A DNA stretch of 64,000 bases from Evernia prunastri (lineage: Eukaryota > Ascomycota > Lecanoromycetes > Lecanorales > Parmeliaceae), in the NCBI GenBank assembly GCA_003184365.1, contig NKYR01000001.1:124001-188000 (forward strand), given 5' to 3'. Positions 52,258 through 63,979 of this stretch are shown here, piece by piece; position 1 is the first letter of the stretch, and the number at the start of each line of letters is the position of its first letter. Under the pieces are notes generated by a model. That model saw only the letters and a list, made by a program, of their open reading frames with translations. It was not told where the DNA came from and searched no databases. A program made the position numbers and the translations under genes.

Positions 52258-53244
52258 ATGTCATCTTCACCACCTAACATCGCTCAGCAGCTTCCACGAA
52301 GCGTGGAAGATTATGAGGAGCGCCTCAAAGTTCTCGGGCACCTTCTCGACAAAGTGAAGCGAGAGAGCCTAGCTCTTGTCCGTCAGTCAGAGGCTGCGTG
52401 TGAGCTCCTCGGAGCACGCGTCGAAGAACTCGAGGAGCAGGTTCACGAGCTAAGTCAACAGCAAGAGTTCTTCACCGAGCGTCTGAGTTACTGGCACCAG
52501 AGATACAGTGAACTGGAGACGTTGAAGGAGAGGAATGAGCGAAGACTGCAATATCGCATCGAGGATAACATCGGCCGCGAAATGTACCAATTGATTACAA
52601 TTCGAGACCTTCATGAGATCATCAGTAACAAGAATGATGAAATCGAAAGCTTGGGGTATATTACGGACCGTGCTAAGGATAGTCCTCTACCGGTGGTAAA
52701 CGAGAATCCTGAGAAGCCAACCCCCCCAGAAGACCCGACACCATCCTGGCTTCGTCACAACGATCCAAAAGATTGGTATGATATTGCATTGCAGGCGTCA
52801 CGTCCTCCAAAAAGTATAGCATCAGGTCAGGCTGATGGGAGTTCGGATGGTAGTCTCGAACCGTCATTATCCTCTTATGACGATGTTCCGGTCGCGGGGG
52901 AATTTGTGGAGGTAAGGGCCGGTAAAGAATATGACCAGTTCGGGTCCTCCCCATCCAGCGGATCGAAATCCGGTGACCTCCAGGACGAGAAATGGAGGCA
53001 TGCTAGCGATGAGGGCGGGGAGCCTGATAGCGCCGATGGCGAGAGCGAGGACGAGGAAGGAGAGATGCCAGAAGGGGTCGAGGATCTTAGAGCAGAAGTC
53101 GAGAGACTCCAGCTACAAGTGAGAGGTCTCAAAGCCAAGGAAAAGGCTACTATGAAGCGAGAGAAGGCACGGCAAGCTCTAGGACAATGTCTTACGATGG
53201 GCGAGAAAGATTTACCAGGACGGTTGGCTCGACCACAGTACTGA
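52258..53244 (+). CDS. Coiled-coil protein linked to a leader module, 328 residues
   Basis: ATG 52258 lies 22 nt after H3 of leader copy 6. The N-terminal half is a long coiled coil (VEDYEERLKVLGHLLDKVKRE, LGARVEELEEQVHELSQQQEF, YSELETLKERNERRLQYRI). A middle Pro/Ser/Asp-rich linker contains PSWLRHNDPKDWYDIALQAS. A second acidic coiled coil follows (DLRAEVERLQLQVRGLKAKEK). The frame stops at 53242-53244, but in another frame coding-like sequence continues (STEEAYRACQKIAEELKNAD), so the original protein was probably longer and a frameshift lies near 53200. No named family was recognised. Confidence 0.55.
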   Translation: MSSSPPNIAQQLPRSVEDYEERLKVLGHLLDKVKRESLALVRQSEAACELLGARVEELEEQVHELSQQQEFFTERLSYWHQRYSELETLKERNERRLQYRIEDNIGREMYQLITIRDLHEIISNKNDEIESLGYITDRAKDSPLPVVNENPEKPTPPEDPTPSWLRHNDPKDWYDIALQASRPPKSIASGQADGSSDGSLEPSLSSYDDVPVAGEFVEVRAGKEYDQFGSSPSSGSKSGDLQDEKWRHASDEGGEPDSADGESEDEEGEMPEGVEDLRAEVERLQLQVRGLKAKEKATMKREKARQALGQCLTMGEKDLPGRLARPQY

Positions 53245-54441
53245 AGAGGCTTACAGAGCTTGTCAGAAGATAGCGGAAGAGCTCAAGAATGCCGACGCCT
53301 CGGGGCCACCTTCCACAATGAATACCAGGACTGAGATCGAAAACCAGGAGGTCGCGGTGCTCAGATGGTAGTCTCGAACCGAACGATGGATTTGGATTGT
53401 TTTATTCCTGGTAAGAGTCCTCAGGAGTGCTTAGTTCTTGATGCTCACTGGCTTGCAGAGTATTCGTACATTGTCAGTCATGGGATACGGAAAAGATCAG
53501 TCAGTCCTACCAAAGCCGGGGCTTAGGAAACCTAAAACATGTCAGCAAATTCTTGTGAATTATAAGGCTGTCGGAGTAGCGCTTCACACGAAGGAGGCCT
53601 ATGCCTGGTTGAGACGGAGAGCGAAAGAACACTGTCCAGGGAATCGCTAACGGACCAGGAGGTTAGTGCAGGCTCTTCACCGCAGCTGCATTTGCTATTT
53701 ACTCTAAGGGTCGCGGACAAGACTTGAAACGTCTTGCTATTAGTACACACATCGCGTACAGTCGCGTCCGGAACTCCTGCTTCTCCATAAGCAACGCTCG
53801 ATCTTGAATTCGGGTTACTCCCTCTCGGTGGAAGTCAGTCAGGATGCTTAGGTGTTCGCTGAAGTGGGTTCCTTCCGAACGTGACACAATACACGGCTGA
53901 AAATCGTTAGATCTATGGCTCACACAATATCTGCGCGAGCAAGACTCAAAACTAAAAGGAGGGCCGCGAATGAAGCTGCAACAGTGAAATCTAGACAATC
54001 GCCAGGCTTTATCCTTCCTGAAAAGTACTGGAAAACAAGGGTCATTGGTCTCACAGATCTGACAGGAAGTGGCATGTTACACACTTCATTCCTCTGATTA
54101 TCAGGCCTACAGTGTTGTGATCCAATGTGGGATTTTTTATGAGATCTTCAGCATTCGCCTAAAAGATCCCCAAGGTGCAGCACAATCTGGCATATGGGAG
54201 AAGGAGATAAGATGAGGTCTTTTAAGGAAAGCGTCGCCATAAATAGATCTTTCTTATTTCTAAAAAAAAGGCCCAAGCGGCAATTGCGGAAGAAAAGCAG
54301 CGGTTTTGCAGTGCCAAACTGGGCGAGAAGGTAAAGCAGACGCCTCTGATTAAACATTATGTCTTCCCAATTGACCTTCTTCCCTCAGTTTCCTCCCATT
54401 GTTCTCCCTGCCCTCTGTCCATTCTCCTTGCATACGACGTA
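53245..54441. other. Right edge of the accessory island, no intact gene
   Basis: The first 150 bases hold the frameshifted continuation of the preceding coiled coil. The rest has only short frames. The right end, near 54300-54440, is the 3' flank of the next gene. Confidence 0.4.
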
Positions 54442-54885
54442 CTACAGAACAGTCACCGCCCCCATCACCATCCCCAAAACAACAGCAGCCCCCCACGACA
54501 CCTGAGAACGAACCGCAAAGCTCTTTTTCGAAGTTGCAGGCACGCTACTGCTTGCAAGCGCCCCGGTGCTCGTCATTGCCCCGCTTGATGCTGGGTTGGC
54601 CGTCGACGTTGCTGATGCTGAGGGAATATGGAAGAGAGGAGTTCCCGAAGCATTTGACGCCGTAGACGTTGTAGTGACCACTGAGGATGGGAGGGACACT
54701 GGAGTGGAATGTGGAGATGGGGTCGTGACTGGGGTTGCCGTGGAAGAATTGAAGTTGTTTCTGATATTCATTACGTCAGATGGAGTAACTTCTGCACGGA
54801 GGAAGGGTACGAACAGTTGAGGATTGGCTTGGACGTGGACAAGGCTGGCTGACAGGGCAGCGACCTGCAGGAAGGACAGATGCAT
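54442..54885 (-). CDS. Secreted Ser/Thr-rich protein, probable GPI-anchored cell-wall protein
   Basis: A single exon of 147 residues. The ATG at 54885 (MHLSFLQVAALSASLVHVQA) was chosen over an upstream in-frame start because it opens a classic signal peptide. After cleavage the chain is rich in Ser, Thr, Pro and Ala (TATPVTTPSPHSTPVSLPSS, SASATSTANPASSGAM), which suits heavy O-mannosylation. It ends in a hydrophobic segment (WGAAVVLGMVMGAVTVL) preceded by small residues, as needed for a GPI anchor. No enzymatic domain is present. It probably sits in the plasma membrane or cell wall. Confidence 0.75.
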   Translation of the reverse strand: MHLSFLQVAALSASLVHVQANPQLFVPFLRAEVTPSDVMNIRNNFNSSTATPVTTPSPHSTPVSLPSSVVTTTSTASNASGTPLFHIPSASATSTANPASSGAMTSTGALASSSVPATSKKSFAVRSQVSWGAAVVLGMVMGAVTVL

Positions 54886-55880
54886 TTTGGCACTCGACGA
54901 GTCAAAGATGCGTTGCGGAAAAGTCAAAAAAGGTTTCCTCTCGAAGGCTTGAGGGCTTGAGTGCTCAGTGTGTTGTTGCAGGAAACTGTTACGAAGAGAG
55001 TTATCTGAGAGGTGGAATGGAAATCAGAACGAGAAAAGCCCTCCTGTACGTCCTCCTATAAGTATCACGACCTGAAACCTCCGACATATTCCTGCAAGTA
55101 GCCGTACTGTCTGTCCCTCCCCCTCAACCACCAGAACACACCGGGATCTTTTTTCAAACAGGCGGAGGTGCTACCGAGACCTCTTGATCGGTTTGTATTA
55201 GAGGCAAACCTCCGATCCGACCGCCTGACGTGTTACCCAAGAAAGTGGCGAAGGAGATCTGTATTCAATGAGACAGGAGATCGGAATCTATTTGGTCTCG
55301 GCTGTTTGGCTTTTTTGGCAGGATCAAACCTGATGGTTTGGGATCGGAGGGAACGGTGGTTATTTGGAGGTCGCATTTAATTGCCGGGTGGATACAGAAG
55401 CGGCCTGCAGGCGCCGATCATGTTTGCTCGTCGGGTTCGTATTCCTGTCTCGGGGAGAGAAAATTGGCGGACGATGGCCAGATGATTGCGAGTCATGACA
55501 GTATCAAACACGAGAGGAATGCGTTGATGATAAGTTGGTGAAAAGCGGGGTCTACGGGCTCGTGTCTACGGTGGCAAGGCGGGTCAAAAGGGATACGCTC
55601 AAGGCAACGGCTGTAGGGCTAGTGATGATGCTGTGAGTACTGAAGTGCATCATAAGTAACATCAGTTCATTTGAGAATTGGTTGAGGACACTTGGAAAGA
55701 GTGGAAGCCAGCTCCAAGCAAAGATGGGCGATCAACACTTTTAGCTGGGCTACAGAATATTGACTGAGCATGAAAATGAACTTATTGCAACAAAGATACT
55801 TGGATTCGCAAGCTGAAAGAACAAACACGTGTCCACCACCATCCGCAATTCAGCACTGACAACTGGGGATCTCAGGACCG
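54886..55880. other. Intergenic, no gene recognised
   Basis: This contains the promoter of the minus-strand GPI-protein gene at its left end. Frames of up to 70 codons show nothing recognisable. Confidence 0.4.
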
Positions 55881-56665
55881 CTAAAACCCTGCAAGAATCA
55901 TGGCCAGAAGAAGGATCCCAGCACCGCCGACAAACCCGCGCATTTGGCTGGCAGCACTCTTCTTGGACTCCGTAGGCGAAGCGGAAGCAGCAGTGGTGGT
56001 TCTTACCTGGTCAGGGTCAGCGAGCCGTGCTATTCGTTATGGAAATGATTTTTTGACCAACATTCGTAGTGCTTAGAGTACTGGTTCCGGATGCGACACT
56101 GACGGTGGTTGACTTGCTGGCTCCACTTTTTGCTCCGCTTGAGGCTCCAGTCGAACCCGATCCAGACGTCGTAGTGGAAGTTGACGAGCTAGGATTGGTG
56201 ACGGCTGACGGAGTGGTCGTACCAGATGTTGTCTTTTGAGAGCTTGAGGAGGTGGCTGCCGCTCCTACAGGGCACAAGCCTACAAGGGTGACATTGTTAG
56301 CTCTCTCTACCACGATCGCAGCTCAGTTCTCGAAACTATACGTCGAAAACTTGATGGGATAGACTGTGCGCTAATTTGGTGCTGGGGAACGGCGAATGAG
56401 CGTGGGATGACCATACCAGTCAAGGCGACATGGTCAGTGGCAGTGATTATTGGTAGCACTTTACTGTCCCATACGCTGGCTAGGGCAGTCGCGATAGCTC
56501 CAAGCTTGAAAGCACTGGTGTCGCCTCTAAGTTCCGTACACTATCAGCTCGTTGTGGATCTTGTGTTATGGAGCGGTCTACCAACGCTGAAGTCACACCA
56601 CAGTTCGCTTGACCGTACGCAAGACTTGCGAATAGGAAAGCTGTAAGCACCGGGGTGAAATGCAT
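55881..56665 (-). CDS. Second Ser/Thr-rich secreted protein gene, exon structure unresolved or decayed
   Basis: The ATG at 56665 starts a signal peptide (MHFTPVLTAFLFASLAYGQA) resembling that of the preceding gene. A Ser/Thr/Gly-rich stretch (SSQKTTSGTTTPSAVTNPSS and onward, near 56250-56080) follows. The last segment (TTTAASASPTESKKSAASQM, then GFVGGAGILLLAMILAGF and stop 55881-55883) is a typical GPI-attachment end. These three parts lie in different frames. A donor GTTGGT near 56065 with acceptor ACCAG near 56007 would join the last two. The join between the first and middle parts was not found, and few Cys residues remain for a CFEM-like domain. The gene may be decayed. Confidence 0.45.
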
Positions 56666-57418
56666 GATGCTACTAAAGTATTGAGAAGATTTGAAAGATG
56701 TCTGAGACAAGGACAGGAGTGTGCTTCTTTTAAGGAAGGATGTTGCGAGATGAAATATATTTCGAAGAGACGCCGATGTAATCTGGCAATTAGATACTAA
56801 TCTCCCTGTCATGTACGAACGAAGCATGCAACCGTGGCCTTTCCTCTTCGGGATGCTGCGCCCACACCCCCCGAGACATCACGACCAATCCTGAACAGCG
56901 AGGAGTGAACACTTTTGATGGCAACAGCCTACCACTTGTAATGCTTCACTCTATCGATACGCCTTCTTGCACTGCCTTCGAATGCTAAGCACAAGGCGTT
57001 GATGGTTTCACATTCTTATAATTAGCTCACAGCACATACTATATGTGGTTGTGCCGTCCCCAGGAATTAGACATACACTTGTACCTATGTACTAAGAAGC
57101 TATCATGCTCTCATGCGTTGCATAGGCAGATACAAGCCCAGGAAAAAGATGCCGCTGCCCTGAGGGAGAGGGAACCGAATAAAGAGCCGTATGCCAGTGT
57201 AAGACAAGTGAGTAGATGTAGGGTTTGAATCAACAGATGTCCCCATCTACGGCCACAAACCATCGTCTGTCATGGGCAACAGAATTTGGTGATCGGAGCC
57301 GGTCATATGAGGCCAAATAACGTTTGCTGCCGCCGCCGTGGGCGCGCGCCTGTAAAGGCTAGGGGGTCACCTGAGATGTGGGGCACAGCACGTGACCTGA
57401 GTCCAGACCCGACCCGGG
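56666..57418. other. Intergenic, no gene recognised
   Basis: This lies between two divergent transcription units. The right end, 57330-57418, is GC-rich (GGCGCGCGCC) and belongs to the promoter of the small protein gene. Confidence 0.45.
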
Positions 57419-57427
57419 CATATAAAA
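57419..57427 (+). promoter_or_regulatory. TATA box of the 80-residue protein gene
   Basis: CATATAAAAC lies about 135 nt upstream of the ATG at 57561. It is followed by a C/T-rich stretch (CTTTAGCCTCCTTCCTCTC, 57457-57475), a common arrangement around fungal transcription starts. This is a clearer core promoter than most in this window and fits strong or regulated expression. Confidence 0.6.
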
Positions 57428-57560
57428 CCTGCCGTTTCACCTGCGATAAGACATTCCTTTAGCCTCCTTCCTCTCAAGGCAATTACACAGCCGGAGAAAC
57501 AAGCCTCTGAACCTCTTTCTGAAACAATAACGTATTCAAAGCCCATCAATCCCAATCAGT

Positions 57561-57937
57561 ATGCCCCAATCATCCGGATCCAGCGGAAAGGGCTACGACG
57601 TGACCAGCGCCGGCACCAACAGCCAGGTATGTTCCTCAATCCCCGTCCAGCCTACCGTGAAACATTGGCCAAATATATTGGGCAGGGCAACCGCTATGAC
57701 AGCCGAGACTACAGCCGTTCCACCGGCGGCAGTCAAGCGAACCACAACACCTATCATTACTCCAACAACGACGGTAAGTGGGAACTTTTGTGCCATATGA
57801 TAAGCCAGAGGAATTCCAAAGGTGGCAAGAGGCTGAGACAGAGGACAGGAAGCTACTACTACAGCAATTCGAACGGATCCACTTATTACAACGACGGGAA
57901 TGGCGGGTCCAAATACGATTCCGGAGCAAAGAAGTGA
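57561..57937 (+). CDS. Small Gly/Asn/Tyr/Ser-rich protein, 80 residues
   Basis: Three exons: 57561-57626, 57686-57773 and 57849-57937, with introns of 59 bp (GTATGT ... GGCAG) and 75 bp (GTAAGT ... GACAG). Together they encode 80 residues. The sequence alternates small and aromatic residues (GYDVTSAGTNSQ, NTYHYSNNDGSYYYSNSNG, STYYNDGNGGSKYDSG) and has no signal peptide. Small proteins with the YYYSNxNGSTYYNDG pattern are widespread in filamentous ascomycetes but functionally unknown. The clean splicing of three short exons and the strong promoter support a real gene. Confidence 0.82.
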
Positions 57938-58841
57938 GCTAGTTGACTAAACAAGGAATCTCTGCCTTAACGAAGCTAGTCGTCGGTCATCTTCTGGGTC
58001 GGAGGCGGCGGAAATGGTGGTCATTCAAGCTTGTCTTCCAAAATATGCTCCACGGAGATTCTCAGTGTCAGCTAGATTCCGTAGAGATGCAATCGAGAAG
58101 GAATCAAAGCTCGTGATATCTGTATCTGCGCGTAGAATCTTAACATAACGGCTGCATTAGACTTGAGGAGCTACAGACGAAAAAAAGGAGAGCTCTTGGT
58201 TCACGACGCCGAAGGAATAAACTCGACTGCTACAAACGAGTCTCATCTCTCCTTTACCTTGCGATAGCGCTTCTTGTGGCTTTCGACGTGAAGCGATTAG
58301 TTAAATTCAGACCGCTCGCAAATGGGACGAGCAGGCTTATCCACATCCTTGCTTCTACGAATGACACCAACAGGGGCGTAAGACGCTTGATACTTGTCCT
58401 CACTGATAGTAGGATCGACCGATGAGTGTCAAAGGAGGTTAAAATAGAGTACAGCCAATATGGGTGCTTCATGTTGATGAGATTTTCTCACTCCAATTTG
58501 ACAGGAAAATATATGAGCAGGAACCAAAGTGGAGAATTGGAGTGGTTTAATACTTTTATGGTTACAGAGAAAATCATGATTTGCTGTCGCCTTCAAGGTG
58601 TCAAACTTGAAGAGCGAAACCAATACTTCTGTCTGCATAGCGTAGCGAGAAAACCCGCCCTCCAACGTCTTCCCCCTGAAAGCCAGCTTCTGGACTATTT
58701 TCATCTGCAGGGCAACCATCAAAGTATACAACGTGGTTATACATCGTAAGAGAACGCATTCGAACAACCCTTTTCCACTCGCGCGATCCCACTGTATGAC
58801 GCCCACGCCGAGAGATATCATGTACAGACTCTGAGAAATAT
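57938..58841. other. Intergenic, no gene recognised
   Basis: Frames of 72-130 codons overlap on both strands near 58250-58820, but none shows a domain, codon bias or a splice partner. Confidence 0.4.
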
Positions 58842-59989
58842 CTAGGCTTTCGGGCTAGGGCTCCTCACATCCTTGTTCAGAACAGTTTTGCGCTCCTGCG
58901 TATACCTTGCCAAGTCTTGGGACGCTGAATCTTCGAAAGGCTAGAGGATGTCAGCGTTTGAATGAAAGTAGAAATCTAGAGCGACAAACCTTCTTCTCGC
59001 TGGCCGAAAGAGCCTTCCATTCTCTACCTACCAGCTTCGCAGCCTCTCCTAATTTCAGACCTCTGTAATCACCCGATTGCATTCGCCCCTGATAGAAATA
59101 GGTGTATGGGGTACTCAAACCCTTGACCTGCCTGTGGTCCTGCAGTGGAGGTGCGTGAACCCCTAATCTTTTGAGATGTTGCCGCGCAAGATTGGCCTCG
59201 TAGATGACTGTTGGCGTGTAGGATTCAATCCACTGACGGTAAGCCGTAGCTTTCGCCGCTTTAGCTTGGTTTGCAATGTGGTTGTAGTGCTTTCAAGTGT
59301 TAGTCATGGTGGACAGGTCGATCAAAGACTAGACGTACCTCGAGTTGCTCTGGAGTCAATTGTTTGAACCCCGCACTCGCTGCTTTTGCTACACTCGCAA
59401 AATTGGTTCCTGGATCGGCGTTATCCGCCCTCATTTTTTCTGCTAGAAAGACCGTCCATGCACTAGAAGCGCTTCCATGGGGAGGTTTCAAAGCTGTGAC
59501 CTTAAGCTGCTTCTTGATCAAAGCAGACTTCTGTTCCTCCGTCAACACCTTTTTGGGCTTCTTTGGCTTTGGCTTGGGCTTCGCCTTGGCCTTGGCCTTC
59601 TTCTTCTTTGCGGGCTTTGGCTTGGGTTTGATGCGTGGCTTTGCTTTCGATTTGGCCTTTGGCACCGCTTTTGGTGTTGTCTTTTTAGGTGCGGGTTTCT
59701 TGGCGGCTTTGGTCTTCGAGGTGGTCGGGGCCTTCCTCGCGGCGGTGGTTGTCCTTCCTGTGTGGGCTTTGGGCCGTGATACAGCTCTTTGCGCGTAGCT
59801 TCGGCGAAGAATTGGAGTGATGAAGCTGGATTTGATCACAAGATCGGATTCGTGTTGCGATTGGAAGACATTGTATAGGGCAGGCACGCGTTTAACACGA
59901 GAAGAGCTGAGCCCAATGCGAGAATTGCCCAAACATTGCAGGATCGACTTGGGCATCCGTACGACGCACCGACCGCTTTGAAAGATCAT
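58842..59989 (-). CDS. Mitochondrial HMG-box protein with two HMG boxes
   Basis: Minus-strand exons 59989-59339, 59289-58990 and 58940-58842, with 49-bp introns, all phase 0, give 349 residues. The N-terminus (MIFQSGRCVVRMPKS..) is basic with few acids, as in a mitochondrial presequence, and RRSYAQ could be a processing site. A long Lys/Ala/Pro-rich linker follows (KKPAPKKTTPKAVPKAKSKA and onward). Box 1 (SASSAWTVFLAEKMRADN..FKQLTPEQLEHYNHIANQ) is completed across the first intron. Box 2 (LSTPYTYFYQGRMQSGDYRG..GREWKALSASEKKPFEDSA) is completed across the second. Such proteins compact and maintain mitochondrial DNA, like yeast Abf2, though a nuclear role is possible. The gene is divergent from PRP5. 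Confidence 0.82.
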
Positions 59990-60494
59990 AGCGATTGCTC
60001 GATGTGCAGCTGTGTGAGTCTCGTGCGATTGGAGGAAGAAACGAGGGATCGAAGGTCGACAAGGAGGTCTCAATTAAGAAAGCAGCGTCGCGTGAGGTGG
60101 CTGGTACGCTAGCGGTGCCTGGGAGCCCTAATCGTGAGCTAAATTCAGCCCTATACTCTGAATTATCATCCCCCTCGCTGCAGCTGCACAGACAGTCATA
60201 CAGAACGAGCAGTAACAATATTATTTATTTTGCACTATTTCTTGCAAGGAGCGATCACTTACTGCACGGGCCAGCCACCGGAGACCCACAGACACTCATC
60301 ATCGTAAGCCAGACGACAGCTCGACGGTTGAACCTGTGACGCAGAAATTGAGGTAGCTAGGACCACTTCTTTCTCCTCAACACTCGGCAGGAAATAAGAG
60401 TATTGTGAGAGCGGTACAACCTGGGTGGAAGCTATCATCACTCTCAAGACTTTCTCTCCGAAGTACAAAGCTCACTGGTCAAAGGCGGGATCTT
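59990..60494. promoter_or_regulatory. Shared divergent promoter region of the HMG-box gene and PRP5
   Basis: About 505 bp separate the two start codons. No reading frame of interest is present. An AT-rich stretch (60212-60240, TATTATTTATTTTGC) is the best candidate core region. Confidence 0.5.
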
Positions 60495-63400
60495 ATGGCT
60501 CGCCATGGGGATACTCGCTCACCATCGCCTGTAGGCAGCTCCTACTCTGCGTCAAAGAGGCATTATCGAGATGAGGATCGTTATGAGAGAAGTCGACGGG
60601 ATGATGGACGGGGTCACCGACACAGAAGTCGATCAAGGAGCCCTGATGTAGGTTACGCGACATATACGTATACCAGGTCTAACTTTTACTCCCAGAAGCG
60701 ATATCGAGATCGTGATTCTCGTCATCACAGAGATCGATCGAGGGACAGACACAGGGACGATGATGCATATCGCTCGAGCCGCAGGGATAAGTCACGAGAC
60801 AGACGGAAATCTCGGGATAGAGATACCGTGAAGGACTACAGAAGGAGGAGCCGCGATAGGGACTCCAGGGCGTATAGGGATGACTCTCGTGATCGAGCTC
60901 GAAGGCGAAGAGAAGGATCTGCTGACTCTAGGCGCAAAGGAAGAAGAGAAGATAGCAGGGATAGAAACCAGAGGTCAGCAGGTGCGAAAGAGGTGAGTCC
61001 CCCTAAAAATTTCCCATGCACTCCCACTTTGCTAAACTGATCCACAGATAACAACGACCCCTACGCAAACCGATGAGGAGAAGAAGGCAGAACGCCTCGC
61101 GAAATTGGAAGCATGGAAGCAAAAGCAAGCTGCTGAAAAAGATCGCAAACAGAAAGAGTTAGAATCCTCAAGTGGAACTCGAAATCTCCTCGCCGAGATT
61201 GATAGGAAAGCACAAGTATCATCTGCCGTAGCTTCGCCTGTATCACCTTCGACGCCTGCCGCAACCAACGGAGATGCTTCTCCAGTCCCTTATGCCGGCA
61301 AATTTGATCCAAAAGCCCTATCCAAAAAGAAAGCCTCTGCATCTACCAGCGCAAGCAAACTCGGAACGGACATTGCCTTGCCAGAGATTGCCAAAGCGTC
61401 CGCCACCATCAAACCCAACGCAAATGCTTTGAAGGCTGACAAAACAGTAGCACTAGCAAATGGCTCATCAGGTAAGTCACTCTCAAGTTTGACTCACCCT
61501 CTCAAAGCTCGGCTAACAAATCATATAGCCGCTCCTGCAGCTACACTAAAGGCCCGTGGCAACGTCAGTGGCTTTGGGCTTGCGAATAAAGCAACAACCG
61601 AATCCGAAAAGCCGGCAGCTAAAACTGGTCTCGATTTCGGTGAAGAGGAAGGGGGGCGGAAGAAATTAGAGAAGCTGCCGACCCCTCCACCCGAGGACAG
61701 TGCTATAGACGACGATACTGCTATGGCTAACGGTGATAAAGAAGACGAATCTGACGATGACCAAGGCATGGAAGACGCGGGTACGGAAGAGGAAGCAGCC
61801 GCGGCTGCAAGAGCGGCGGCAGAGAAACGAGAGGAGCGCCTGCAAGTCCAAAGTCTAGCCTACCAAGCCGGTGAAGATCCTGCTGCAGCTGTCCCAGAAC
61901 AAGCAGTGACCAATGGCGATGTGCTAATGACAGAAGCTCCAAATGATATAAACCCGGACGAGATGATGGAGGAAGAGGAGGAAGCAGATCCTTTGGATGC
62001 GTTCATGACCGGTTTGGGGGACCCAATGAAAGCACCTAAACCTACTAATGGTCTCAAAATCACGAAGAGCAAGGTCCAGCAACCCGAGACTATGTTTGGA
62101 GATGACGACGTTGATTTGAACACCGTGACCGCAGACACAGATGACATCCTTGCTATGGCGACCAAGAAAAAGAAGAAGGACTTGCCTACTGTAAATCACG
62201 CCAAGGTGACGTATCAACCATTCCGAAAGAGCTTTTACCATGAACCATCAGAGCTAGCGGAGATGACGGAGGAAGAAGTCGCTGATCTAAGATTAGAACT
62301 CGATGGGATCAAGATTAGAGGTGTTGATGCTCCGAAACCCGTGCAAAAGTGGTCACAATGCGGTCTCGGTGTGCAGTCACTCGATGTCATCCAGAAGCTG
62401 GGATACGAGAAGCCGTCATCCATCCAAACCCAAGCGATTCCCTCAATCATGTCTGGGAGAGATGTTATCGGTGTTGCCAAGACTGGTTCTGGTAAAACAA
62501 TTGCCTTCTTATTGCCAATGTTCCGTCACATCAAAGATCAACGACCGCTTGATAGCCTGGATGGTCCTGTTGGCCTAGTCATGACACCTACTCGGGAGTT
62601 AGCGACTCAAATCCATAAAGAATGTAAGCCCTTCCTCAAGGCTTTGAACCTCAGAGCTGTTTGTGCGTACGGGGGCGCCCCAATCAAAGACCAGATCGCA
62701 GATCTCAAGCGCGGAGCGGAGATCATTGTCTGCACTCCTGGACGCATGATTGATCTATTAGCTGCCAATTCAGGTAGAGTGACAAACCTTCGCCGAGTCA
62801 CATACGTCGTGCTGGACGAAGCTGACAGGATGTTCGACATGGGCTTCGAACCGCAAGTGATGAAGATTTTGGCCAATATTCGACCAGATCGTCAAACAGT
62901 CCTATTCTCAGCCACCTTCCCCCGTCAAATGGAGTCTTTGGCCCGTAAAACACTCTCCAAGCCTGTGGAGATAGTTGTTGGAGGGCGAAGTGTCGTGGCT
63001 CCGGAAATTACCCAGATCGTCGAGGTGCGAACCGAAGAGACAAAGTTTATCCGTCTTCTAGAGCTTCTTGGGAAGCTGTATGAAGAAGAGAAGAACGAGG
63101 ACGACAGAGCCTTGATCTTTGTGGATAGACAAGAATCAGCCGATGGTTTGCTGAAAGATCTAATGCGCAAAGGTTACCCATGTATGTCCATCCACGGCGG
63201 GAAAGACCAGATCGATCGCGATTCTACAATCGAGGACTTCAAGTCCGGAGTCATTCCGGTCATGACTGCTACCTCTGTCGCTGCTCGTGGCTTAGACGTC
63301 AAACAGCTTAAACTCGTGGTCAACTATGATGCACCCAACCATCTCGAGGATTACGTCCATCGTGCTGGGAGAACTGGTCGTGCTGGTAATACTGGTACTG

Positions 63401-63979
63401 CTGTTACCTTCGTCACACCAGATCAAGAGAGGTATTCATTAGACATTGCCAAAGCGCTTAGACAAAGTGGCCAAGAAGTGCCCGAAGAGCTCCAAAAGCT
63501 GGTGGACGCGTTTATTGATAAAGTCAAAACTGGCAAAGAAAAAGTCAGTGGCTCTGGCTTTGGTGGTAAAGGCCTTGAGCGTCTCGACCAGGAACGTGAT
63601 GCAGCTCGTGCTCGAGAGCGAAAGACGCACAAGACTGGTGACGAACCTGAGGAAGAGGAAAAGGAAGACAAAGACAAGGATGACAAGGGAGATGATATTA
63701 TCGCTAAGGCTGCTTCAAGCGTCCAGTCGGCTGCGGCTCCAACCCCTACCCTCCTGGGTGTGCCTAAAGGCATTGATCTCGATGGTAAAATTACGGTCCA
63801 TAGGACAGAAGCACCAGCGGATGGCTCGAAGAACCCTCTTGATAAAGTCAGTCGTGCCGTTGCTGGTATACATGATCGACTCAGCAAAAACCGCGAGATG
63901 CGTACTGGGGTGCCTATCGACAACAAGGGTCCTGATGCTGGCGCGTTTCATGCGACATTGGAGATCAATGACTTTCCAC
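60495..63979 (+). CDS. PRP5: PRP5 DEAD-box spliceosomal RNA helicase (3' end outside window)
   Basis: Exons 60495-60992, 61048-61471 and 61529-63979 are visible. The last ends at a donor (C|GTAAGT), so the gene continues to the right; 1124 codons are seen. An N-terminal RS-like domain (RSRSRSPD, RDRSRDRHRDD, SRDRRKSRDRD) precedes a charged linker and the helicase core: LGYEKPSSIQTQAIPSIMSG (Q motif), AKTGSGKT (near residue 623), PTRELA, TPGR, DEAD (near 737), SAT, ATSVAARGLD and HRAGRTGRAG. PDPLDAFM-type and acidic segments before the core match the DPLDAFM motif of Prp5, which binds SF3B1. Prp5 remodels U2 snRNP so that it pairs with the branch site. The three exons join in frame with 55- and 57-bp introns. 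The gene is intact as far as visible. Confidence 0.94.
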
